From Planctomycetota bacterium (GTDB lineage: Bacteria > Planctomycetota > Phycisphaerae > WQYP01), in NCBI GenBank assembly GCA_021809365.1, contig JAKBAC010000174.1, positions 1 to 6,691 on the forward strand: a stretch of 6,691 nucleotides of DNA, in the 5' to 3' direction. How positions within the stretch are numbered: position 1 is the first letter of the stretch; every line of letters begins with the position of its first letter. The notes under the pieces were generated by a model, which made no database searches, was not told the DNA's origin, and saw nothing but the letters and a program-made list of their open reading frames with translations. Below, in pieces: positions 1-5,944 of the stretch. The position numbers and the translations under genes are program-made.

Positions 1-1
1 T

Positions 2-376
2 GTTTCCAGCATCTTCCCAGCAATGGGTGCGGACGCGCTTACCGTCCTGCGGCACCTTGAGCGCTGCAAAGAGGCTGGCCGCCTTGATGACATTGCCTTT
101 GCGCTGGCGGCTTACCACGCTGCCAATGGCAAATATCCCGACCAACTTTCGGCGCTATGTCCAAAATACCTCCGCCACGTTCCAGACAATCTGCTGGCAC
201 CGGGTCCACCGGAATATCAGCACGGCACCAACGGCTATACCCTGATCGCTAATCAGCCGCACAGCAGTAAGCGTGATCCACAACAGTATTGGCGCATGCT
301 GAAGAACCATCATCTGGTACTGCAAAGCCCGCCACACCATCCGCTGGCACTGCATAGCAAAGTCACTTTTCCCTAA
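2..376 (+). CDS. C-terminal part of an unidentified protein, planctomycete-type (5' end outside window)
   Basis: The frame is open from the first complete codon (position 2) to a TAA at 374-376. The first in-window ATG, at 23, is therefore probably internal and the gene starts to the left. The visible 124 residues hold a helical stretch (about 8-40), then AANGKYPDQL followed by a Leu/Pro/Tyr-rich segment (LCPKYLRHVPDNLLAPGP) and NGYTLIA. I associate this order, a helix, a GKYPxxL turn, 'VPxDxxxPGPxxY' and 'GYxLxxN', with the C-termini of large planctomycete and verrucomicrobial proteins. In those it resembles the end of a pseudopilin-like or periplasmic domain. No catalytic residues are recognisable. 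The tail is rich in His and Pro (NHHLVLQSPPHHPLALHS) and has no membrane segment. The function is unknown. The gene lies 85 bp upstream of acpS on the same strand, and I see no clear terminator between them. Confidence 0.6.
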   Translation, partial: VSSIFPAMGADALTVLRHLERCKEAGRLDDIAFALAAYHAANGKYPDQLSALCPKYLRHVPDNLLAPGPPEYQHGTNGYTLIANQPHSSKRDPQQYWRMLKNHHLVLQSPPHHPLALHSKVTFP

Positions 377-381
377 GGGTG

Positions 382-411
382 ACAATTCGGGCGGGACGGT
401 TACAATTTGGG
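382..411. repeat. Direct repeat ACAATTyGGG, 20-bp period, upstream of acpS
   Basis: ACAATTCGGG (382-391) recurs as ACAATTTGGG (402-411), matching at 9 of 10 positions and spaced exactly 20 bp, about two helical turns. It lies in the 85-bp gap before acpS, 51-80 bp upstream of the chosen start. It could be a regulator binding site, or chance similarity in a short gap. Confidence 0.35.
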
Positions 412-461
412 GATATTACTTGGCCAGATTCCTGAAGCCCTTGGATATAGTGAGTTTAGCA

Positions 462-842
462 ATGGCAATAGTTGGACATGGGGTGGATGTGGTGGACATT
501 GGGCGCATTAACTCCATGATCACGCGCCATGGGGAGCACTTTTTGCACCGCTGCTTTACCGCCGGTGAAAGCGATTATTGCCGGGAGAATCGGGACTTTG
601 CGATTCACTTTGCCGGTCGTTTTGCCGCCAAAGAAGCGATTGTAAAAGCATTGGGGACCGGTTTTCGCGGACGCATTGCCTGGACGGATATGGAGATTCT
701 TCCGGATTCCAAAGGTAAACCGGTGCTGCGGCTTTCCGGGCATACCGCAGCCCTGGCCGAACAAGCCGGCATTACCGCCTGGCATATTTCCATTTCTCAC
801 ACGGCTCAGATGGCCTTCGCCAGTGCGATTGCGGAGCGGTAG
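462..842 (+). CDS. acpS: Holo-[acyl-carrier-protein] synthase (AcpS-type phosphopantetheinyl transferase)
   Basis: This enzyme moves 4'-phosphopantetheine from coenzyme A to the conserved serine of apo-acyl carrier protein, switching on fatty-acid synthesis in the cytoplasm. At 126 residues it has the usual AcpS length. The N-terminus GHGVDVVDIGRI carries the Mg-binding aspartate (Asp9). FAGRFAAKEAIVKALGTG (50-67) is the signature motif, with the second metal ligand Glu58. GKPVLRLSG (85-93) and the end strand HISISHT (108-114) also fit the family. The ATG at 462 puts the metal aspartate at the family's usual position. A longer in-frame TTG start at 420 would add 14 residues with no family counterpart. 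The ribosome site is weak (GTGAG at 450-454). A histidine stands in GHGVD where many homologues have a hydrophobic residue. No pdxJ or recO neighbour is visible. The gene converges on rhaM. The family call is secure; only the start is uncertain. Confidence 0.95.
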   Translation: MAIVGHGVDVVDIGRINSMITRHGEHFLHRCFTAGESDYCRENRDFAIHFAGRFAAKEAIVKALGTGFRGRIAWTDMEILPDSKGKPVLRLSGHTAALAEQAGITAWHISISHTAQMAFASAIAER

Positions 843-859
843 GAAGACATCGTGTAGTC

Positions 860-891
860 GCATCGAGCATCTGGCATCTGGCATCTGGCAT
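860..891. repeat. Heptamer tandem array (GCATCTG)n downstream of acpS
   Basis: Three exact head-to-tail copies of GCATCTG (867-873, 874-880, 881-887) are preceded by a two-mismatch copy GCATCGA (860-866) and followed by a truncated GCAT (888-891). The array begins 17 bp after the acpS stop, in the 138-bp gap between the convergent genes acpS and rhaM. A 7-bp unit is not a multiple of three, so an open frame running through it cycles through all three phases. The array looks like a slippage-prone microsatellite and not like coding sequence. Confidence 0.8.
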
Positions 892-980
892 TTTCTGGAA
901 GCGCTTCGCTGCAATTTGGCTGGGGGCCGCACCCGGCGGGCTGGCCGGCTGAACCTGCTGCAAAATTAGGATTGACAGTG

Positions 981-1295
981 CTAATCCAGATGAAAAACCT
1001 CGCGCAGCGGTGTCGCTAGCGGGCTGTTATCCGGATTGCTGGGCATAACATCGGCCATGTGCTTCCACCATTTTTGGCATATCGCGGTCTGGGCGACGGC
1101 ATTCCAGAGGATTTCATCTTCTATTTCCACATAGCCAAAAAGCTGCCGCGTTTCCGGGTGCAGAAATATACTGTAATTGCGGGCACCGTGTTTTTTCAGG
1201 GTATCTAAAAGTTCCTGCCACACCGGATTATGCCGCCGCTCATATTCCGTTTCCATTCCGGGATGCACGGACATGACAAAGGCTTTTCGAAACAT
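981..1295 (-). CDS. rhaM: L-rhamnose mutarotase
   Basis: RhaM interconverts the alpha and beta anomers of L-rhamnopyranose (EC 5.1.3.32), supplying the form used by rhamnose isomerase. At 104 residues it has exactly the length I recall for E. coli RhaM, and it aligns along its whole length. The N-terminus is [12 protein letters not shown], followed by [13 protein letters not shown] with Tyr18 and the catalytic His22. Then come [10 protein letters not shown] (36-45), VEIEDE around 56-61 followed by WNAVA (64-68), Trp76-Trp77 in [13 protein letters not shown], and NPDNSP before the end strand EVFHLD. The fold is a ferredoxin-like alpha+beta dimer. The start is supported by a strong ribosome site, AGGAG at 1303-1307, seven bases before the ATG. 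The stop is TAG at 981-983. No rhamnose isomerase, kinase, aldolase, transporter or regulator lies in the window, so its pathway context is missing. It is 151 bp downstream of pyc on the same strand and could be read from pyc or from its own promoter. Confidence 0.95.
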   Translation of the reverse strand: MFRKAFVMSVHPGMETEYERRHNPVWQELLDTLKKHGARNYSIFLHPETRQLFGYVEIEDEILWNAVAQTAICQKWWKHMADVMPSNPDNSPLATPLREVFHLD

Positions 1296-1393
1296 GCTTT
1301 CACTCCTGCCAAAAATGCGCCGGTCACGATAAAAGTTTCATTTAGGAACGGCCCCGAAACAATTTCCCGAATTTCACAGCATTCGTAAACCGC

Positions 1394-1414
1394 ACCACCG
1401 GCAGAGCCGGCGGC
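1394..1414 (-). terminator. Possible weak stem-loop terminator after pyc
   Basis: On the - strand the RNA GCCGCCGGC-UCU-GCCGGUGGU can form a 9-bp stem with a 3-base loop, using two G-U pairs. On the + strand only five of these pairs form, so the structure favours the pyc transcript. It starts 32 bp past the pyc stop. The stem is followed only by GCGGTTT with three Ts, so it is a poor intrinsic terminator. It may be an attenuating or transcript-stabilising hairpin, or incidental. Confidence 0.3.
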
Positions 1415-1446
1415 TTTGTGAGGGGCGGCAAAACCGGGCTTTATCG

Positions 1447-4400
1447 TTATGCCTCAAATTCCAGCAGCAGGTCATTGGAGCCTACGTTCATACCCGGCTG
1501 CACCAGAATTTTGCTGATTTTACCGTCGCGGGGGCTGTAGACCGCAGTTTCCATTTTCATGGCTTCGATGGAAAGCAATTTATCGCCACGCATAACCGTT
1601 TGCCCCAGACTCACTGCCACAGCGGAAATTTTGCCGGGCATCGGAGCGCCAATGTGGCAAAGATTGTCGCGTTCGGCTTTGGCCATTTGCACACGGGCTT
1701 TGCCGCTTAATGATTTATCGGCAACCTTGACTTCCCGCGGCTGGCCGTTGAGTTCAAAGAATACGGTTCTCATGCCATCGGGGTCAGAATCACCCACGGT
1801 CAGGAACTTGACGAGCATAATTTTGCCCGGCTCAAGTTCAATGGGCACTTCCGCGTAGGGCTGCATGGGATAAAAGAAGGCCGGGGTGGGCAGAACACTG
1901 ACGTTGTCATGCTGTTTGCGGAAGCGCTCAAACTGCGTAAACACCTCCGGATACATCAGATAACTCGCCAAGTCCGTATCGCTGATTTCACAATGCAGTT
2001 TCTGGGCGACTTCCTTACGGGCGGCGTCCAGATCAACGGGATCCAGTTTGGCACCGGGCCGGGCGGTGATCGGCGTTTTTCCGCGCAGGATAATTTTCTG
2101 CAATTTTTTCGGCCAGCCGCCCGGTGGCTGTCCCAGATCTCCACGGAACATATCCACGACACTTTTCGGAAAATCAATATGGCGGGACTCATCCAGCACA
2201 TCTTCGGGATTAAGATTATTGGTGACCATGAACAAGGCCATATCGCCGACCACTTTGCTTGAGGGCGTGACTTTGACAATATCACCAAAGAGTTCATTGA
2301 CCTTCTGGTACATGGCGGCAATTTCATTCCATCGGTCGGCCAGACCCAGGCTCTTGGCCTGCACGCGCAAGTTGGTGTATTGTCCGCCGGGCATTTCATG
2401 TTCATATACCGACGCCGTGCTGGCCAGCATCCCCTCTTCAAAGGGTTGATAGAATCGCCTTACCGCTTCCCAATAATCGGCCAGACGCGCCAGCGCCGTT
2501 TGATCCAGGCCGCTGTCACGTGGCGTATGGGCCAGCGCCGCAACCAGAGAATTCATATTGGGCTGACTGGTCATACCGCTCATGGAACTCACTGCCGCAT
2601 CCACAATATCCACGCCTGCTTCCGCCGCCAGCAGGATACTGGCCGCCTGGACGCCCGCAGTATCATGGGTGTGGAAATGAATGGGCAAACCTACTTCATT
2701 TTTCAGCGCTTTGACGAGTTTCTGCGCGGCCAAGGGCCGACACAGGCCCGCCATATCCTTAATGCCCAGGATATGCGTGCCCATTTTCTCAAGTTCTTTA
2801 GCCATGGCGATGTAATATTTCAGCGAATATTTTTCCCGCCGCGGGTTGAGTATGTCGCCGGTATAACATATCGCAGCTTCCAGTATGGCACCGCTTTCCA
2901 CCACCGCGTCCATGGCCACGCGCATATTGCGTGTCCAGTTCAGCGAATCAAACACGCGGAACACGTCAATGCCGTTCTTCGCCGCCTGCTGCACAAAATA
3001 TTTCACAACATTGTCAGGATAATTGGTGTATCCAACGGCGTTGCTGGCGCGCAGGAGCATCTGGAACAGCAGGTTCGGTGCCCGCGAACGTAACTCCGCC
3101 AAACGCTGCCAGGGGTCTTCATGTAAAAACCGCATGGCGGTATCAAACGTGGCACCGCCCCACATTTCCACACTGAACAAATTCGGCGTCAGATGGGCCA
3201 TGGCCTGGGTCGCCGAAAGCATATCAATGGTGCGCATACGCGTGGCCAGCAGTGATTGATGTGCATCGCGCATGGTGGTGTCGGTAAACAGCAGCCCTTT
3301 TTGTTTGATCAGCCACTGGGAAAATTGGGCAGCGCCCAGTTCCTTGAAGCGATCACGCATGCCCGGCGGCAGCGGCTGGTGCTGCGGATAGGCAAGGGCC
3401 GGCGGCGGGGTCATGGCGACTAGATCCGGTGTGCGTTTGACCTCCGGCGAGCCGTTGACAATGATGTCGCCGAGATAGGTAAGCAACTTGGTGGCGCGGT
3501 CGCGCCGGGCGGAAAAGCGGAACAGGGCCGGCGTGTTATCAACAAAAGTAGTTGTCGCCGCGCCGGAAGCGAATGTGGAATGCTGGACCAGATTTTCCAG
3601 AAATGGAATGTTGGTTTTTACGCCGCGCACGCGGAATTCGGACAGTGCACGCAGCGTGCGGGCGACCGATTCCTCGAGCGTGGGGGCAAAGCAGGTGAGT
3701 TTGACCAGAAGCGAATCAAAGTAGGGTGTAATAACCGCACCGGTGTAGGCCGTTCCGCCATCAAGCCGCACGCCAAAGCCGGCCGGTGAGCGATAGCTGG
3801 TAATGCGGCCATAGTCGGGAATGAAATGATTACCGGCATCTTCTGAGGTAATCCGGCATTGCAGAGCCACGCCCCGATGGGTGATTTTATCCTGCGTGGG
3901 AATCTGAACTTCCGGCCCATGGAGATTGTGTCCCTGGGCAACACGAATTTGCGATTTCACCAGATCAATACCGGTGATAATTTCCGTGACCGTGTGTTCC
4001 ACCTGAATACGCGGATTGACTTCAATAAAGAAAAAGTCTCCGGAGTCAACATCCACGAGAAATTCCACCGTGCCGGCATTACGGTAATTAACCTGCCGCC
4101 CGATGGCCACCGCCGCGTCACAAATTTTGACCCGCAAACTTTCAGGCAATCCCACGCTGGGGGCCAGTTCCACCACTTTCTGGTGGCGGCGTTGTACCGA
4201 GCAATCGCGTTCAAATAAATGCACGAGATTGCCATGGGCGTCGCCTAACAGTTGCACTTCAATATGCTTGGCGCTGGTGATGTAGCGTTCAAGAAATACT
4301 TCGGATTTGCCAAACGCTCCGCCGGCCTCGCGTTGGGCTTCTTCCAATTTGGCGGATAATTCCCCGGCTTCTCGCACCACGCGCATGCCCCGGCCACCGC

Positions 4401-4887
4401 CACCGAAGCTGGCCTTGATAATCAGCGGAAAGCCGATGTCTTTGGCCATTTTTTTAATCTTCGCGGGATCAGTCACGCCATGTTCTGTTCCCGGCAGAAC
4501 CGGGGCACCGGCCAACTGCGCAATGCGCCGGGCGGCGGTTTTATCGCCAAAGTCGCGCAGCATATCAGGCGTTGGGCCGACAAAGGTAATGCCCGCAGCT
4601 TCACATGCGGCGGCGAATTCAGCATTTTCCGATAAAAAACCGTAGCCGGGGTGAATGGCATCGACCTCATGGGCTTTGGCGATATCAATAATGGCGGGAA
4701 TATTGAGGTAATTTTTCACCGGTGCATCCGGCCCGCCGACCTGATAGCTTTCATCCGCTTTAAATCGATGCAGACAATAGCGATCTTCATAGGTATATAT
4801 GGCAACGGTAGACAGGCCCAACTCCGTGGCGGCACGTAGCACACGGATGGCAATTTCACTGCGATTGGCAACCAGCAACTTTTTCAT
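1447..4887 (-). CDS. pyc: Pyruvate carboxylase, full-length single-chain
   Basis: This biotin enzyme carboxylates pyruvate to oxaloacetate using ATP and bicarbonate (EC 6.4.1.1), refilling the TCA cycle and feeding gluconeogenesis. At 1146 residues it has the normal length of bacterial single-chain enzymes. Residues 1-450 are biotin carboxylase: LLVANRSEIAIR start, Lys116, glycine loop KASFGGGGRGMR (158-169), RDCSVQRRHQK, and EVNPRIQVEHTVTE (289-302). Residues 530-900 are the carboxyltransferase TIM barrel: DTTMRDAHQS (536-545) with metal ligand Asp541 and Gln544, pyruvate-binding Arg613, Lys710 (carboxylated in homologues) in GIKDMAG, HFHTHD (737-742), MPGGQYTNL, and TPSSKVVGD (874-882). The allosteric region lies around 455-530 and 960-1070. 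Residues 1078-1146 are the biotin carrier domain with EAMKMET and biotinylated Lys1111. All key residues are present. Oxaloacetate decarboxylase and methylmalonyl-CoA carboxyltransferase share the carboxyltransferase domain, but the biotin carboxylase fusion excludes them. The ATG has GAGGA nine bases upstream (4897-4901). Confidence 0.98.
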   Translation of the reverse strand: MKKLLVANRSEIAIRVLRAATELGLSTVAIYTYEDRYCLHRFKADESYQVGGPDAPVKNYLNIPAIIDIAKAHEVDAIHPGYGFLSENAEFAAACEAAGITFVGPTPDMLRDFGDKTAARRIAQLAGAPVLPGTEHGVTDPAKIKKMAKDIGFPLIIKASFGGGGRGMRVVREAGELSAKLEEAQREAGGAFGKSEVFLERYITSAKHIEVQLLGDAHGNLVHLFERDCSVQRRHQKVVELAPSVGLPESLRVKICDAAVAIGRQVNYRNAGTVEFLVDVDSGDFFFIEVNPRIQVEHTVTEIITGIDLVKSQIRVAQGHNLHGPEVQIPTQDKITHRGVALQCRITSEDAGNHFIPDYGRITSYRSPAGFGVRLDGGTAYTGAVITPYFDSLLVKLTCFAPTLEESVARTLRALSEFRVRGVKTNIPFLENLVQHSTFASGAATTTFVDNTPALFRFSARRDRATKLLTYLGDIIVNGSPEVKRTPDLVAMTPPPALAYPQHQPLPPGMRDRFKELGAAQFSQWLIKQKGLLFTDTTMRDAHQSLLATRMRTIDMLSATQAMAHLTPNLFSVEMWGGATFDTAMRFLHEDPWQRLAELRSRAPNLLFQMLLRASNAVGYTNYPDNVVKYFVQQAAKNGIDVFRVFDSLNWTRNMRVAMDAVVESGAILEAAICYTGDILNPRREKYSLKYYIAMAKELEKMGTHILGIKDMAGLCRPLAAQKLVKALKNEVGLPIHFHTHDTAGVQAASILLAAEAGVDIVDAAVSSMSGMTSQPNMNSLVAALAHTPRDSGLDQTALARLADYWEAVRRFYQPFEEGMLASTASVYEHEMPGGQYTNLRVQAKSLGLADRWNEIAAMYQKVNELFGDIVKVTPSSKVVGDMALFMVTNNLNPEDVLDESRHIDFPKSVVDMFRGDLGQPPGGWPKKLQKIILRGKTPITARPGAKLDPVDLDAARKEVAQKLHCEISDTDLASYLMYPEVFTQFERFRKQHDNVSVLPTPAFFYPMQPYAEVPIELEPGKIMLVKFLTVGDSDPDGMRTVFFELNGQPREVKVADKSLSGKARVQMAKAERDNLCHIGAPMPGKISAVAVSLGQTVMRGDKLLSIEAMKMETAVYSPRDGKISKILVQPGMNVGSNDLLLEFEA

Positions 4888-4921
4888 TTCAAGTGTTCCT
4901 CGAACTTCTCAATACATCCGG

Positions 4922-4927
4922 ATTCTA
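4922..4927 (-). promoter_or_regulatory. Possible -10 element of pyc
   Basis: On the - strand the hexamer TAGAAT matches five of six bases of the sigma-70 -10 consensus and lies 34 bp before the pyc ATG. The nearest TTG-type -35 candidate (TTGGTC) is about 20 bp upstream, which is too far for a standard promoter, so support is weak. Confidence 0.2.
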
Positions 4928-4954
4928 TCCAGGTAACCGCAGAGAGGGACCAAA

Positions 4955-5000
4955 ATATGCCCCGCCTCAACCCGGACATTACCCGGATATATTCCCCGCC
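4955..5000. repeat. Nested direct repeats upstream of pyc (candidate operator)
   Basis: Two sets of short direct repeats interlock here. ATATGCCCCGCC (4955-4966) recurs as ATATTCCCCGCC (4989-5000), matching at 11 of 12 positions. Between them, ACCCGGACAT (4970-4979) recurs as ACCCGGATAT (4981-4990), matching at 9 of 10 positions with an 11-bp period. The block ends 68 bp before the pyc start, where a regulator of pyc could bind. This is the only evidence of regulation; no regulator family can be named from it. Confidence 0.4.
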
Positions 5001-5035
5001 AGAATAGCCGAAGTTAGAGGATTCGTTAAGGGATG

Positions 5036-5067
5036 GTTGCGGACATGTTGCGGACATGTTGCGGACG
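5036..5067. repeat. 11-bp tandem repeat GTTGCGGACAT, about 2.8 copies
   Basis: Two exact copies of GTTGCGGACAT (5036-5046, 5047-5057) are followed by GTTGCGGACG (5058-5067), which differs at its last base. On the - strand the unit reads ATGTCCGCAAC. Its core, ATGTCCG, is shared with the other 11-bp pair nearer pyc (4969-4990). The array abuts the point where similarity to alcohol dehydrogenase ends. Confidence 0.75.
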
Positions 5068-5200
5068 GCTGGCACCGGCAATGCTGCGGCGACCATGGAT
5101 GACGTTGACCCCCGGCAGCGGCAGATTAAGGGCGGTTAAGGCTCCCACCAGCACCATGGTGCCATCGTGCTTCAACAATCCGGCATACGGGGTTTAATCC
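5068..5200 (-). pseudogene. Remnant of a zinc-type (NADP-linked, AdhP/CAD-like) alcohol dehydrogenase
   Basis: Reading the - strand from about 5187 down gives YAGLLKHDGTMVLVGAL, then NLPLPGVNVIHGRRSIAGAS. These match the second half of the NAD(P)-binding domain of medium-chain zinc alcohol dehydrogenases, where homologues read like 'LNPYLGLLKRDGTMVLVGA...FxLIxGRRSIAGSLIGG'. Just upstream, the codons for GLNP (5200-5189) sit one base out of phase and are separated from YAGLLK by a single extra base (5188). In the YAGLLK frame a TAA at 5196-5194 comes first. After IAGAS the expected SLIGGIxETQEML segment is missing, replaced by the 11-bp repeats, and a stop follows at 5028-5026. The zinc-binding N-terminal domain is absent. 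Only about 45 of some 340 residues survive, with a frameshift, so this is gene debris and not an active enzyme. It has the same orientation as plsY and pyc. Confidence 0.7.
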
Positions 5201-5234
5201 TGACCTGATCGACGCGTTTGAATCGCCCGGGACA

Positions 5235-5915
5235 TTATTTATGCTTTTCGCCCATACGCGGTTCAGTACCATTAAGCAGTCGGCGGATGTTGCTGCGGTG
5301 CTTAATGATTATCAACGCGCCAATCAGGCAGCCGGTAAATATAAGCGGCGTAAGCTTGGTCCAGGACTGCGGATATAGAAAACCGTCGACGGGGCCTATG
5401 TCGTGGCCAATAATTGGAATAAGAATCATAAACGCCGCCACGCCCACCAGCGATGATAGCGAAATGATGCGATACACCAGAAATACCAGTAAAAACACCA
5501 GCGCCGCCCCAAGGCCGGAGAGCGTCAAAACCGGCCATACTCCCATCACCACGCCAAAGGTTGTGGCCACACCTTTGCCCCCCTTGAACTTTAAATAACA
5601 GGGAAATACATGTCCGCCTATTGCCGCTGCTGCTGTGGCCAGCGGCAGCCACTCCGGGCCATGCCAATGCCGCATGATTAAATCCACGACCAGCACCGGG
5701 GCAAATCCCTTGAAAAAATCCAGTACAAAGGCGTACCAGAAGTAACGCATTCCCAGCACGCGCCCGGCGTTGGTGGCGCCAATATTTCCGCTGCCTTGGG
5801 TGCGAATATCCACGCCGTGCATGAACCCCAGTAATAAACCAAATGGTATGCCTCCAATCAGATAGGCGATGATAATACTGATTAGAGTCGTGCCTTGTAT
5901 CTGGATGCCGCTCAT
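5235..5915 (-). CDS. plsY: Acyl-phosphate:glycerol-3-phosphate acyltransferase PlsY
   Basis: PlsY is an inner-membrane enzyme that transfers an acyl group from acyl-phosphate to the sn-1 position of glycerol-3-phosphate. This makes lysophosphatidate, the first step of phospholipid synthesis (EC 2.3.1.275), and it works with PlsX. The 226 residues carry all three family motifs: GSGNIGATN (41-49), GHVFPCYLKFKGGKGVAT (101-118) and HRSNIRRLLNGTE (206-218), which line the cytoplasmic active site. YLIGGIPFG (18-26) is the typical first-helix motif. Hydrophobic segments lie near 9-30, 58-80, 92-106, 121-147, 152-170 and 188-204, in line with a multi-pass protein. The C-terminus is short and basic (MGEKHK). 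The ATG is supported by AGGAA (5920-5924), five bases upstream in the - direction. It sits 29 bp after the glycosyltransferase stop on the same strand, so co-transcription is likely. No plsX is visible. Confidence 0.97.
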   Translation of the reverse strand: MSGIQIQGTTLISIIIAYLIGGIPFGLLLGFMHGVDIRTQGSGNIGATNAGRVLGMRYFWYAFVLDFFKGFAPVLVVDLIMRHWHGPEWLPLATAAAAIGGHVFPCYLKFKGGKGVATTFGVVMGVWPVLTLSGLGAALVFLLVFLVYRIISLSSLVGVAAFMILIPIIGHDIGPVDGFLYPQSWTKLTPLIFTGCLIGALIIIKHRSNIRRLLNGTEPRMGEKHK

Positions 5916-5944
5916 GAATTTCCTGTGAAAAACAATAGGATCAA

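Larger units (their letters stand above)
4888..5234. other. 347-bp intergenic region between plsY and pyc
   Basis: No intact gene was found here. Reading towards pyc, it holds about 34 bp with nothing recognised after the plsY stop (no hairpin plus T-tract terminator), the alcohol dehydrogenase remnant, the 11-bp tandem array, and the nested repeats. The ribosome site of pyc is at the end. A 70-codon open frame (5096-4884, - strand) runs through the region and overlaps the pyc ATG as ATGA. It has no family resemblance and is more likely chance. Confidence 0.7.

Noticed and set aside
446..451. TATAGT as a -10 element for acpS
   Set aside because: It would start transcription only a few bases before the ATG, and no matching -35 lies at 16-18 bp spacing.
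420..461. TTG start giving a 140-residue AcpS
   Set aside because: The extra 14 residues have no family counterpart. The ATG at 462 places MAIVGHGVD exactly where AcpS proteins begin.
898..907. Perfect palindrome GAAGCGCTTC
   Set aside because: It is ten bases with no loop or T-tract and no second copy seen, so it is not a supported operator or terminator.
456..932. 158-codon open frame on the - strand over acpS
   Set aside because: It is antisense to a clear acpS gene, and its translation is low-quality and unlike any family I know.
933..948. CCGGC-gggctg-GCCGG hairpin in the acpS-rhaM gap
   Set aside because: The stem has only five pairs and no T-tract on either strand, so it is too weak to call a bidirectional terminator.
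2380..3093. 237-codon + strand open frame inside pyc
   Set aside because: It is a shadow of the conserved carboxyltransferase domain. Its His/Arg-rich composition reflects the complement of pyc codons.
5302..5667. 121-codon - strand open frame within plsY
   Set aside because: It is an alternative frame of plsY, which has all three family motifs in its own frame.
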